Source: JAUIET01 sp045105115
GTDB lineage: Bacteria > Pseudomonadota > Gammaproteobacteria > Pseudomonadales > JAUIET01
DNA: 54,168 bases
Reading direction: 5' to 3'
NCBI GenBank assembly: GCA_045105115.1
Contig: JBGCDE010000130.1
Coordinates: 1 to 54,168, forward strand
Position numbers and translations under genes: made by a program. The stretch's first letter is position 1; the number at the start of each line of letters is the position of its first letter. Under the pieces are notes generated by a model, which saw only the letters and a program-made list of their open reading frames with translations, had not been told where the DNA came from and ran no database searches. Below are positions 9,133 through 18,307 of this stretch, in pieces.

Positions 9133-11313
9133 ATGCGAAAAGTATTGTACCTTTTTTTAGTGCTACTGGTTTTAGCGCTCGCCGCCACAATCGCCGCATG
9201 GTTTATTGGCAGCGCCTCATTGATTGATGCACCAGAAATAACTCCGCCAGTATCCCAGGCAAGAATAAACAACGTTTCCAAAGACCAACCGTTTTCAATT
9301 CAAGAAAGCAGCACTCAACAACAAATTCTGTTCGGCGACCTACACACCCATTCCAGCTACTCAATGGATGCCGCCATCTTCGACACTTCTCTGGTCAAAG
9401 GCACGGGCTATACAACCCCGGCGGATGCCTGTGACTATGCACGTTATTGTTCCGCTCTGGATTTCTGGAGCCCCAACGATCATGCAGAAGGTCTCGCGCC
9501 GTGGCAGTGGCAAGTCACCAAAGATGCAGTGCGCCAATGCAATGCAGCAACCACGCCAGCCTCGCCTGATATGGTGACGTTTTTAGGTTGGGAGTGGTCG
9601 CAAGGTGGCGGGGGTGACGTCACGCACTACGGTCATAAAAATGTGATCTTTCTTGAGCAAGACGAAGAGAAAGTGCCGCCTCGGGCGATAGGGTCAGGAA
9701 AGAAAAACATCTGGCGTCAGATAGGCACTTCATCACCTATTGTGCGCGGCTTCGCGATCATGGCGGCCAGTGGTTTTAAGTTCGCTGGCTTTGACTCATT
9801 GGCACACCATCTGCAGTCGGTGTATGAAACGCCGGATTGCCGCGCTGAAGATCTTGATTCGCGCACAGCGGATTGTCATGAAGTGGCCGACACCCCAAAT
9901 GAGCTATTTTCGAAATTGGAGCAGGGCGGTTATGAGGCTCTGGTGATTCCGCACGGTTTGGCATGGGGCACTACTAACCCCGTAGGTGCCGATTTCCAGC
10001 AGCAAATGGATCAGCTCAATAGCAAATACCAACGACTGCTTGAAGTGTATTCGGGGCACGGTAACTCAGAAGTATATCGCGATGTAAGCATAACAATGGC
10101 GGGTGATGAACAATGCCCGGAACCGGCCAACGGCTATACGCCGTGCTGTTGGCAAGCGGGCACTATTATCCAGCAGCGCTGCGAATTAAATGGCGGTGAT
10201 GATTGCGAAGCGCGTGCGGACAACACGCGTGCGATGTACATGCAAGCCTTGAAGCCGATTAGTCAGCTCAGCCCGCACCGCACGGTTGTTCCCGACACGA
10301 CGGCCGACGACTGGGGTCAATGTGACCAGCTTACAGACGCCTTCCAGCCTGCCCACAATTACCAGCCAAAGCAATCAGCGCAGTATATTCTATCGCTTAA
10401 TAACGATGGCCAGCGCTTTAAGCCAGGGTTTATTGGCTCCAGCGACAATCACCTGGCACGGCCGGGCAACAGCTACAAGGAAACCGATCGCTACTACACA
10501 ACAGACACCAAAACCCGGGATGAAGAGCAAGCGGTATCAAATGTGAAAGCCGATCAACCTAAAAAACCCGGTAAGCTTCGTTTCAGCTTCACAGACCAGG
10601 AAGATGCTGCCAACGCATTCTATTTCACCGGTGGTTTGGTTGCTGTGCACAGCGCTGACAGAAGCCGTGAAGCTATCTGGAACGCGTTGCAGCAACGCGC
10701 GGTGTATGGCACCTCAGGGCCGCGGATTAAATTGTGGTTTGATTTGCTGGACGAACAAAACACTGCACATACCATGGGCAGTGAAGTGTCTGTGGCCAGC
10801 GCACCTAAATTTAAGGTAAGCGCCGTTGGCAGTTTGAAGCAAAAACCCGGTTGCCCTGAGTTTGTGCACAACGCGCTGGGTGATGACCGAGTACAAAGCC
10901 TGTGCCGAAATGAATGTCAGAATCCGTCGAATGAAGCTTGGCGAATTGAGCGGCTGGAAGTAGTAAGGGTGTTGCCTCAAACTGCAGGCAAGCAGCCAAC
11001 GGCTGAGCTAATTCAAGATCCATGGCAAGTATTTGAATGCAAAGGACAAGAGCTAAGTTGCACGGCTGAATTCAGTGATCCTGAGTTCCTGCAGACTGGT
11101 CGAGATGCCGCGTACTACGTTCGCGCAATACAAGAGGCTACAGATACTATTCAGGGCGACCCGTTTCATTGTGAATATAATGACAGAGGGCAGTGCGTAA
11201 CAAGCAATTATTGCCAGGGCGGTAGCGTAGATGATGACTGTCTGAGTAAAGCGGAGCACAGGGCCTGGTCATCACCCATTTATGTCAGTGTAGCGAATCA
11301 AGGTTTGCAATAG
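9133..11313 (+). CDS. DUF3604-family protein, exported or membrane-anchored
   Basis: This 726-residue protein begins with one hydrophobic helix (about 4–27), either a signal peptide or an N-terminal anchor. Soon after comes FGDLHTHSSYSMDA, the PHP-like metal-binding start of DUF3604 proteins. Further family marks are SPNDHAEGLAPWQW, VTFLGWEWSQ, HYGHKNVIF and FIGSSDNHLARPG. The many His and Asp residues in these motifs probably bind divalent metals for a hydrolytic or phosphoesterase-like reaction. The true substrate of the family is unknown to me. Numerous Cys suggest disulfides, as expected outside the cytoplasm. It starts 45 bases after the TPR gene and could be cotranscribed with it. An AGGAAA lies about 12 bases before the ATG. 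Confidence 0.85.
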   Translation: MRKVLYLFLVLLVLALAATIAAWFIGSASLIDAPEITPPVSQARINNVSKDQPFSIQESSTQQQILFGDLHTHSSYSMDAAIFDTSLVKGTGYTTPADACDYARYCSALDFWSPNDHAEGLAPWQWQVTKDAVRQCNAATTPASPDMVTFLGWEWSQGGGGDVTHYGHKNVIFLEQDEEKVPPRAIGSGKKNIWRQIGTSSPIVRGFAIMAASGFKFAGFDSLAHHLQSVYETPDCRAEDLDSRTADCHEVADTPNELFSKLEQGGYEALVIPHGLAWGTTNPVGADFQQQMDQLNSKYQRLLEVYSGHGNSEVYRDVSITMAGDEQCPEPANGYTPCCWQAGTIIQQRCELNGGDDCEARADNTRAMYMQALKPISQLSPHRTVVPDTTADDWGQCDQLTDAFQPAHNYQPKQSAQYILSLNNDGQRFKPGFIGSSDNHLARPGNSYKETDRYYTTDTKTRDEEQAVSNVKADQPKKPGKLRFSFTDQEDAANAFYFTGGLVAVHSADRSREAIWNALQQRAVYGTSGPRIKLWFDLLDEQNTAHTMGSEVSVASAPKFKVSAVGSLKQKPGCPEFVHNALGDDRVQSLCRNECQNPSNEAWRIERLEVVRVLPQTAGKQPTAELIQDPWQVFECKGQELSCTAEFSDPEFLQTGRDAAYYVRAIQEATDTIQGDPFHCEYNDRGQCVTSNYCQGGSVDDDCLSKAEHRAWSSPIYVSVANQGLQ

Positions 11314-11521
11314 CGTCTCGCTTTCTTGAGCGTAGAGTTGTGCGCTGGCGTAAAGGAAGATGATTTTTCTACACAGTAGCTGATGTTTCCCAAAGTTTAA
11401 ACGCTTGCACAATAATCCAGCAGTTAGGTGATTTTTGGTCAGCTTGCTCGACGTTTTTCAGATTGTCTAACAACATTGCCGCGCACCCAAGGTTTGCTAG
11501 TCTTTATAGATTACAGAATGG

Positions 11522-12196
11522 ATGCACATCGTGACCGAATTAAAAACAGCTGTGGGGCGCACACTAATAGGGCTGTGTTGCTTTTTCTTGGCGTCTCTCA
11601 CATACGCTGCAACTTTAGCTGTGAACATACACAATAAGACAGGCGACGAGCTAGCAACTGCACAGGCTATTGTTTCGATGCATGCCGTTGATTCCAGCTC
11701 AAAAGGTCAGGCAACAGATACAGTTCATCGAATTGAGCAAGTTGGCTCGCAGTTCATACCGTTCATCAGTGCTGTGCAAAAAGGCAGCAGCATCAAGTTC
11801 CCTAACCGCGACAGTTTTGCGCACCACGTATACTCATTTTCCGAACCCGCGAAATTTCAGTCTGAATTGTACAGCCAACAAGAGTCTCACGAGATTGCCG
11901 TGAACAAGCCCGGCGTGATTGTGGTTGGTTGCAATATTCATGACTGGATGTTGGCCTATGTGTATGTGGTTGACACGCCACACTTTGCGCAGCCACTGAA
12001 TAATCAGGTGCGGTTTGAAAATCTGGAACCTGGTGCCTACCTGCTTTCGTACTGGCATCCTTCCATGCCAGCGCCTGTTCAGAGCAATGTGGAAATAAAA
12101 GGCGCTGCAAAAAGTATGCAGCTGAGTGTAAATTTAAAACGCATTGAGCAGATTCAAGCACCATCCCATTCTTTTCATGAAGATGACGACTATTAA
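11522..12196 (+). CDS. exported cupredoxin-like protein
   Basis: The 224-residue protein has a signal peptide ending near YAA (residue 30). The mature part looks like a single beta-sandwich cupredoxin of the 'methylamine utilisation protein' type found in marine Gammaproteobacteria. Candidate type-1 copper ligands are His101 or His102 in SFAHHVYSF, and Cys137, His140 and Met143 in VVGCNIHDWM. The order His…Cys–x2–His–x2–Met is unusually compact. A C-terminal segment with NLEPGAYLLSYWHP resembles a carboxypeptidase-regulatory-like fold. The following barrel gene overlaps its 3' end, so the two are probably made together. A role in copper or electron handling is inference. Confidence 0.75.
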   Translation: MHIVTELKTAVGRTLIGLCCFFLASLTYAATLAVNIHNKTGDELATAQAIVSMHAVDSSSKGQATDTVHRIEQVGSQFIPFISAVQKGSSIKFPNRDSFAHHVYSFSEPAKFQSELYSQQESHEIAVNKPGVIVVGCNIHDWMLAYVYVVDTPHFAQPLNNQVRFENLEPGAYLLSYWHPSMPAPVQSNVEIKGAAKSMQLSVNLKRIEQIQAPSHSFHEDDDY

Positions 12197-13439
12197 AAGC
12201 CGGGTAGGGATCAGGCAGTGCCTTGGCTTAATTGCCCTAGCGCTTGCGTGCAGCAATTTCGTTCGGGCAGAAGAAAACCCATGGTCAATTGATGCGATGT
12301 TGGGTCTTAGATTTAACTCAGGTGATACCCGACAAAGTTGGTTGAACGGTGGTTTGGGTAAGTTTCGATTCGACGAAAGCAGCGAATCAGCACCTGTCTT
12401 TGAAAACCTCGCATTGGGCTTAAGCTACAAACCATCCTTAACAACAAGTGCGCATGTAGAGTTGTTTTATCATGACGACCCAGACGGTCGCATTGCTCTC
12501 ACTCAGGCTTTCTGGCAATACAAGCCGTTGACGAGTAGTCGGTGGCGAAGCCGATATCGTGCTGGAATATTTCACGCGCCGTTTTCTTTGGAAAATCGTG
12601 GCAAGTTATGGATTTCTACTTACACCAGCAGACCGTCGGTAATCAACTCGTGGTTGGGCGAAGAACTTAGAACCATAGGTTTGGAAGGTATCTGGACGTG
12701 GCGGCCTAGCTCGCATTCAGCAAATAAATATTCTGTGATTGCCGCTGTGTTTGGCTTTAATGATCCGGCAGCTAGTATGTTGTCGTGGCGCGGCTGGGCC
12801 AATCACAACAGGCAAACTGGAGTGGGTGAGACCCTGCCCCTGCGTTGGATCCCAGCGTTTGCTGACGGCCAGTCTTTTCAGCGTCAGGCTCAAGAATTTG
12901 AACCCTTCAAGGAAGTGGACAACAGGATGGGTGGCTATCTTGGGCTTGAATGGCGCAGAAATCGAAGCCTGCGTATTCAGGCTGTTTACTACGATAACAA
13001 CGGTGACCCCAAGGAAATTGAAGAAGGACAATACGCGTGGCATACCCGGTTTACGCAGCTAGCTCTGCATTGGCGCTTTGGACATCACTGGGAAATTTTG
13101 TCGCAATGGATGTGGGGCAACACAGTAATGGGTGATTTTGGAGTGGATAATGACTTCGACGCTGCGTACGTCATGCTTGCGAAAACACTGCAGAAGAAAC
13201 ATCGCTTCGCATTACGTTCAGAACGATTTGGCGTTGATGACAAAGACAACCTGGGTGTTTTGGATCTGAATGACGAGAAGGGTTGGGCAGCAACGGCCGC
13301 CTATACGTTTATGCCAACGAATAAGCTCAGCTTGTCTTTAGACTACTCTCACAACGACTGGTCCAGGGCGTCAGCCAGACCAACGCGAATTTCATGGGAT
13401 GAATCGCAACTGAGTCTTGCGCTGCGCTATCTTTTTTAA
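12177..13439 (+). CDS. beta-barrel outer-membrane (porin-like) protein
   Basis: I choose the ATG at 12177, which gives about 420 residues, because it leads directly into a signal peptide (MKMTTIKSRVG… ending FVRAEENP); an ATG at 12144 would add 11 polar residues. The mature protein alternates polar and aromatic residues in the manner of amphipathic beta strands and ends in LSLALRYLF, the typical C-terminal Phe signal of barrels assembled by BamA. No specific porin family is recognisable. The start overlaps the cupredoxin gene by 20 bases, which points to a cotranscribed pair: a periplasmic copper-type protein with an outer-membrane partner. Confidence 0.75.
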   Translation: MKMTTIKSRVGIRQCLGLIALALACSNFVRAEENPWSIDAMLGLRFNSGDTRQSWLNGGLGKFRFDESSESAPVFENLALGLSYKPSLTTSAHVELFYHDDPDGRIALTQAFWQYKPLTSSRWRSRYRAGIFHAPFSLENRGKLWISTYTSRPSVINSWLGEELRTIGLEGIWTWRPSSHSANKYSVIAAVFGFNDPAASMLSWRGWANHNRQTGVGETLPLRWIPAFADGQSFQRQAQEFEPFKEVDNRMGGYLGLEWRRNRSLRIQAVYYDNNGDPKEIEEGQYAWHTRFTQLALHWRFGHHWEILSQWMWGNTVMGDFGVDNDFDAAYVMLAKTLQKKHRFALRSERFGVDDKDNLGVLDLNDEKGWAATAAYTFMPTNKLSLSLDYSHNDWSRASARPTRISWDESQLSLALRYLF

Positions 13440-13460
13440 CGTCTTGCTCACGTTTTCCGA

Positions 13461-15068
13461 TTACAGCTCGGTATGTAATCCATCTTCCCATTGCTTGCGC
13501 AGTACAAACTTCTGAATTTTTCCAGAGCCTGTTAACGGGTAGTCACCAACCTCAAACCAATATCTTGGAGTTTTCTGTGCGGAAAGATGCTCACGCAAGT
13601 AGTTGAACAAGGCATCTTTATTGATGGTCTCCCCGGGTGTTGCACGCACAAACGCGCCCACTTCTTCACCGAAGCGTTCACTGGGTAAGCCAACAACGGC
13701 CACTTCTCCAACACTAGGGTGTTTAAACAATAATTCTTCAATTTCACGCGGATAAATGTTCTCGCCACCACGAATAATCATGTCTTTTAGGCGGCCTTCT
13801 ATTTTCGTATAACCTCGCTCGTCCATTGAGCACAGATCACCGGTGTGTAACCAGCCTTCTTCATCAATGGTGCCGGCGGTGGCTTCCGGCATTTCAAAAT
13901 AACCGTGCATCACGTGGTAGCCTCGCGTGCAATATTCGCCCAGCGCATTTACGGGCACGGTTTCGCCGGTATCTACATCAACAATTTTTACTTCCACATG
14001 CGGCATAGGGCCACCCAGTGTCTCGGCTTTGTCTTCGAGTGTGTCGTCTGCGCATGTCATTGATGCCACTGGCGAACATTCGGTTTGGCCAAATACAATA
14101 GTGAATGGTGAGTTAAGTGTTTCTTCAAGACGCTTTACCAGCGCAGACGGTACGGTTGAACCACCAGAGCCTAAACAACGGATGGAACTGAGATCGCGTG
14201 TGGCAAAGTCTGGATGCTCAAGCAGGCTAATCAACATAGTTGGCACGCCGCTCATGGCGGTACCCTGATACGTCTCAATCAGTTCAAGCACCAAGGCGGG
14301 TTCGAACATTTCCATCAGTACAAGACACGCACGTTGGCCCAGCGCGCCAAGCACGCCACAAACGCAACCGCCGGTGTGAAACAAGGGCATGTACATAATA
14401 GAGGTGCCACGATAGGGCTGACCCATTCGATCGCTAACATGCGCACCGTTATTCACTAGCCCACGATGATGCAGCAACGCACCTTTTGGGAAACCAGTAG
14501 TACCTGAGGTGTATTGAATCATGCAGGCATCGTCAACGCCGACCTCAGGCAGGGAAATGGTGGCATCGGCACCGGCAGCCAGAAAGTCGTCCCATTCATC
14601 GAGACGAATGACCTGGCGTAACTCTTCGCACTCTTGTTGTACTTCTTCAAGATGCGTGAGCAGGCGATTGCCGCGAAACTCAGGCAGAAGAAAAATGCCA
14701 GCACTTCGAGATTGTTTGAGCACGTAGGCAAGCTCTTTGGCTTGAAAAGAGGGATTCACCGTGACCAGCACAACACCGGCCAGCGCAAAGCCGTACTCAA
14801 GCAATACCCATTCGGGAATATTCGGTGCCCATACGGCTACGCGCTCACCAGGTTCGAATTTTGTTAGCAGTGCACGGGCCACAATTTGAGCCCCGTGATA
14901 CAACTCTTCATAAGTCCATTCACGTCGTGCTTCAGGGTCTGCTGAACCTGCAATCAGCGCCTTTTGTTGAGGCGCTTCAGCGGCTGCCTCAGCTAAAGCC
15001 TGGCCAATGGTCAGCTCTTTTATGGTCGGTTCGGTCGGTCCAACGGCGTACGATTTTTCCAGCAACAT
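13461..15068 (-). CDS. AMP-dependent acyl-CoA synthetase (fatty-acyl-CoA ligase type)
   Basis: The 535-residue enzyme has the ANL-superfamily motifs in order: the P-loop-like IQYTSGTTGFPKGAL, the A5-type FGQTECSP, LHTGDLCSMDERGY, GRLKDMIIRGGENIYP, and the C-terminal catalytic Lys in LTGSGKIQK. Length and motifs fit medium- or long-chain fatty-acid CoA ligases: ATP plus acid gives acyl-AMP, then acyl-CoA. An AGAGGT precedes the ATG. It is divergent from the carrier-protein operon, with 241 bases between starts. It could be a housekeeping beta-oxidation enzyme or could supply an acyl group to that cluster; the sequence does not decide. Confidence 0.88.
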   Translation of the reverse strand: MLLEKSYAVGPTEPTIKELTIGQALAEAAAEAPQQKALIAGSADPEARREWTYEELYHGAQIVARALLTKFEPGERVAVWAPNIPEWVLLEYGFALAGVVLVTVNPSFQAKELAYVLKQSRSAGIFLLPEFRGNRLLTHLEEVQQECEELRQVIRLDEWDDFLAAGADATISLPEVGVDDACMIQYTSGTTGFPKGALLHHRGLVNNGAHVSDRMGQPYRGTSIMYMPLFHTGGCVCGVLGALGQRACLVLMEMFEPALVLELIETYQGTAMSGVPTMLISLLEHPDFATRDLSSIRCLGSGGSTVPSALVKRLEETLNSPFTIVFGQTECSPVASMTCADDTLEDKAETLGGPMPHVEVKIVDVDTGETVPVNALGEYCTRGYHVMHGYFEMPEATAGTIDEEGWLHTGDLCSMDERGYTKIEGRLKDMIIRGGENIYPREIEELLFKHPSVGEVAVVGLPSERFGEEVGAFVRATPGETINKDALFNYLREHLSAQKTPRYWFEVGDYPLTGSGKIQKFVLRKQWEDGLHTEL

Positions 15069-15309
15069 GTTCTGACCTCTTTTTATTGACTAAAGTTTCA
15101 GCGATTTATTCGAGAGAGCGCCGCTGGTTAAGGTGTTCCGTGCAGTGCCAATACCACTGGGATGCGCGGTTGATTATTGCACAAAACGTCGTGTCGGTGC
15201 TCGTCCGTAACCTTGTTAGCGTGTGTTTCAGCGTCTATTCTCAAATGAATAAGGGTACATTCGCCAAGGGTGAAAACCTACTGAAAACAGCGCCATATGG
15301 AGGCCGCAC

Positions 15310-15552
15310 ATGCACGAAGAACAGATAAAACAATTTATTCTGAGCGATCTGATTAAAGATGGCAGTGCAGCCGATTTAAGCAACGATGAAAACCTGATCG
15401 ACAGTGGTGTTGTTGACTCACTGGGCATCATGAAGCTGGTAGCCTTTCTAGAGAAGAGCTTTAAGGTAGCAGTATCTGACGATGAAATATTGCTGGATAA
15501 CTTTGAAACGATTGATGCAATCTCGGGCTTTCTAAGCAGTAAAACCAGCTGA
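15310..15552 (+). CDS. stand-alone acyl/peptidyl carrier protein
   Basis: An 80-residue acidic carrier protein. The phosphopantetheine attachment site is Ser37 in the DSLGIMKL motif, with ENLIDSGVVDSL leading into helix II as in carrier proteins of prolyl-activation systems. A strong GGAGG ribosome-binding site sits about 7 bases before the ATG. It is the first gene of a tight plus-strand operon: the flavoenzyme starts one base after its TGA, and the adenylation enzyme follows. That order (carrier, dehydrogenase, adenylation enzyme) suggests it is loaded with an amino acid by the third gene and oxidised by the second. The phosphopantetheinyl transferase must lie elsewhere. Confidence 0.9.
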   Translation: MHEEQIKQFILSDLIKDGSAADLSNDENLIDSGVVDSLGIMKLVAFLEKSFKVAVSDDEILLDNFETIDAISGFLSSKTS

Positions 15553-15553
15553 C

Positions 15554-16699
15554 ATGGACTTTTCGTTTAGCGAAGAACAGCAGCAATACCACGATACGAT
15601 TGTTAAATTCGCTAAAAAGGAATTAAACAATAATGTACTCGAGCGCGATCACACCGAAGAGTTTGATTGGCATGGTTGGAAGAAATGCGCTGAGTTCGGA
15701 CTTCTCGGTTTACCGGTAGACGAACAATACGGCGGCCAAAACGCCGACATACTAACCTGCGTGTTAGCTATGCAAGGTTTGGGTTTTGCCTGTGAAGATG
15801 CGGGCCTGCTGTTTGCGCTAAATTCTCACGTCTGGACCTGCAGCATACCTATGATGCAATTTGGTTCCGACGAACAAAAGGCCAAGTACTTACCCAAGCT
15901 TAGCCACGGCACGATGATCGGCGGTCACGCTATGACTGAACCTGATAGCGGTTCTGACGCTTATGCCTTAACGACCACCGCCGTGCGCGATGGCGATTCT
16001 TATATTCTGAATGGCTCGAAGATATTTACGTCTAACGCACCTATTGCTGATGTGCTCCTGATCTTTGCACTCACTGACAAAGACAAAGGCTTTGCGGGCC
16101 TGTCGGTATTCATTGTAGAAACATCTCAACCAGGAATTAGTATTGGCAAACCTTTGGACAAAACAGGTCTTAGAACATCGCCAACTGGTGAAGTGTTTCT
16201 TGAAGACTGCAAGGTGTCAGCGGCCAGTCGCTTAGGTCCGGAAGGTGCGGGCTCAGCGATTTTCAACGCTGAAATGGAATGGGAACGTAGTTGTTTATTC
16301 GCTTCGCATCTTGGTTCCATGGAGCGACAATTGGATGAATGCGTTCGTTACGCCAAAGACAGACGACAGTTCGGTAAGTCGATTGGTGAGTTTCAGGCGA
16401 TCTCCGGAAAAATTGCCGACATGAAAGTGCGTATCGAATTGGCGCAACTGATGCTCTACAAAGTGGCCTGGATGAAAGCCAATGGGAAGCGTGCGCATCT
16501 TGAATCAGCAATCGCTAAATTGTTCACCAGTGAAAGCTATGTGCAATCCAGTTTAGACGCCGTGCAAATACATGGTGGTTACGGTTGCATGCGAGAATAT
16601 GGTGTAGAGCGTAACCTTAGAGATTCATTGGCTTCAAGAATTTACTCCGGCACCTCCGAGATACAACGCAATACGATTGCCAGTTGGCTTGGCTTATAA
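15554..16699 (+). CDS. acyl-CoA-dehydrogenase-fold enzyme, probable aminoacyl-carrier dehydrogenase
   Basis: The 381-residue flavoprotein shows the acyl-CoA dehydrogenase fold: MTEPDSGSDA (FAD binding), KIFTSNA, RRQFGKSIGEFQ and IHGGYGCMREYGVER near the C-terminus. The usual catalytic Glu of medium- and short-chain enzymes (YEGT) is replaced by Ser in IYSGTSEIQR. Glu244 in MEWERS sits where isovaleryl-CoA dehydrogenase has its base, and I recall the same arrangement in prolyl-carrier dehydrogenases such as PigA and PltE. With carrier and adenylation genes on either side, oxidation of a carrier-bound amino acid, most likely proline to a pyrroline or pyrrole carboxylate, fits best. An alternative is the serine-to-aminomalonyl route, but the alcohol dehydrogenase that route also needs is not seen. 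Confidence 0.85.
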   Translation: MDFSFSEEQQQYHDTIVKFAKKELNNNVLERDHTEEFDWHGWKKCAEFGLLGLPVDEQYGGQNADILTCVLAMQGLGFACEDAGLLFALNSHVWTCSIPMMQFGSDEQKAKYLPKLSHGTMIGGHAMTEPDSGSDAYALTTTAVRDGDSYILNGSKIFTSNAPIADVLLIFALTDKDKGFAGLSVFIVETSQPGISIGKPLDKTGLRTSPTGEVFLEDCKVSAASRLGPEGAGSAIFNAEMEWERSCLFASHLGSMERQLDECVRYAKDRRQFGKSIGEFQAISGKIADMKVRIELAQLMLYKVAWMKANGKRAHLESAIAKLFTSESYVQSSLDAVQIHGGYGCMREYGVERNLRDSLASRIYSGTSEIQRNTIASWLGL

Positions 16700-16711
16700 G
16701 CGCTAAATCGC

Positions 16712-18307
16712 ATGCGTACTTTCTTAATACAACATCTGCTACAACAGAGTGCGATCGCGCATCCTGACAAAATCGCCGTTGTATGCGGAAAAGAAGAAAT
16801 CAGCTACCAGCAACTGGATGAGCGCAGTAGCCAATTGGCGAATGTGCTGATACGTTTAGGAGTGCAATTCGGAGACCGTGTTGGAATTCAGCTAGCGCAT
16901 TCCATTGACTCTGTTATTTCTCTGTTTGGTATTCTGAAAGCCGCCGCTGTTTATGTACCGATCGACCCCTTGTCACCGGTTGAACGAGCCCGGCATATCG
17001 TAAACAACTGCACGCTGCAGTGTGTGATCACAAGTGCTGATGTTGCGGCAAAGACTATTGCCTTGATGGGTAAGGAAACGCCACTTCGTAATGTGCTGCT
17101 CACCGGTAAAGGTGTTGACGCACTTAAAGCCGATATTCCCGGATTTATTACGCACACCCTGAATGAAGAGTGCGCTAAAGAAAGTAACACCGCACCTGAG
17201 TTCTCTATCAGTGATAGTCATCCGGCTTATATTCTTCACACATCCGGTTCAACCGGTGTTCCGAAGGGTGTAGTCATTGCGCACCAAAACTCTTTGAGTT
17301 TTGTAGACATGATTGCGGACCGTTTCGATTTTACAGAGTGTGATCGGGTGGCGAGTCATGCGCCACTGCATTTTGATTTGTCAGTGTTTGATGTATTTAC
17401 CGCGCTGAAATGTAGCGGCACGGTGGTTATGGTGCCAAAGCGCTATTCGGTGTTTCCTAAAGAGCTGGCGAAGTATATTTCTGAGCAGAAAATTTCTGTG
17501 TGGAATTCAGTAGCGTCTGTGATTGCCTTGCTTGCAGAAAATGGCAAATTGGAAGAGTTTGATTTTGAAGCACTTCGTCTGGTGCACTTCAGTGGCGAAG
17601 TGCTTGCTGTCAGGCACTTGAAAATTGCGATGCGGGCTATGCCCAAGGCCAGTTTTGTAAACCAGTATGGGCAAACCGAAGCCAATTCCACAATGTGCTA
17701 TCCGATTGAGCAACTGCCCGATTCTCCTAATCAAAAAATGCCGATCGGCAATGCAATGCCGGGCTGCGAAGTGTTTGCGCTGAACGCGGAAGGTACAGAG
17801 ATTTCAGCGGCTGGTGAAGAAGGCGAACTGCATATAAAAAGTTCAACCATCGCGCTTGGTTATTGGAGCGATACGGCACTGACCACAGAGAAATTCATTA
17901 CTGACCCTAGAGATCAAATCGCGTGCGGCAGAGTGTATAAAACCGGTGATCTGGTAACGCTAAACGAGCACGGCGAATACATTATGCTCGGTCGTAAAGA
18001 CGCCCTAATTAAAAGCCGCGGTTATCGAATTGACCTTGGCGAAGTGGAATCAGTGTTGTATCACTGTGACGCCGTAGAGGTGGTCGCAGCCATTGCTGTA
18101 CCACATGATCTTATAGGCAATGAAATAGTGGTGTACTTGCGTCTAAAAGACAGCAGTTATACCGTTGAGAAACTGTTTGAACACTGTGCCGCGTATTTGC
18201 CGCAGTACATGTTGCCGAAGGCGATCGAACTTGTGAAAGAGTTGCCTTATACCTCAACCGGCAAAATCGATAAAAAGACGCTTAGAGAACAAGCCCTAGT
18301 AAACTGA
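16712..18307 (+). CDS. stand-alone amino-acid adenylation enzyme (prolyl-AMP ligase type)
   Basis: The 531-residue enzyme is a free NRPS-type adenylation domain, with core motifs LHTSGSTGVPKGV (A3), HFDLSVFDVF (A4), NQYGQTEA (A5), YKTGDL (A7), GRKDALIKSRGYRIDLGEVE (A8) and STGKIDKK (A10 Lys). It has no fused carrier or condensation domain, so it must load a separate carrier, presumably the ACP two genes upstream. By eye the substrate pocket reads roughly D-L-F-N-H-S-Q-S-T-K, which I cannot match to a known amino acid. Asp at the first position fits an alpha-amino acid. The last bases overlap the convergent cupin gene by 12. It starts 12 bases after the dehydrogenase with a weak ribosome-binding site. 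Confidence 0.88.
   Translation: MRTFLIQHLLQQSAIAHPDKIAVVCGKEEISYQQLDERSSQLANVLIRLGVQFGDRVGIQLAHSIDSVISLFGILKAAAVYVPIDPLSPVERARHIVNNCTLQCVITSADVAAKTIALMGKETPLRNVLLTGKGVDALKADIPGFITHTLNEECAKESNTAPEFSISDSHPAYILHTSGSTGVPKGVVIAHQNSLSFVDMIADRFDFTECDRVASHAPLHFDLSVFDVFTALKCSGTVVMVPKRYSVFPKELAKYISEQKISVWNSVASVIALLAENGKLEEFDFEALRLVHFSGEVLAVRHLKIAMRAMPKASFVNQYGQTEANSTMCYPIEQLPDSPNQKMPIGNAMPGCEVFALNAEGTEISAAGEEGELHIKSSTIALGYWSDTALTTEKFITDPRDQIACGRVYKTGDLVTLNEHGEYIMLGRKDALIKSRGYRIDLGEVESVLYHCDAVEVVAAIAVPHDLIGNEIVVYLRLKDSSYTVEKLFEHCAAYLPQYMLPKAIELVKELPYTSTGKIDKKTLREQALVN

Noticed and set aside
14825..15328. Plus-strand 167-codon frame crossing the acyl-CoA ligase start and the carrier-protein start
   Set aside because: Mostly antisense to the ligase gene and overlapping the carrier gene; composition is not protein-like.
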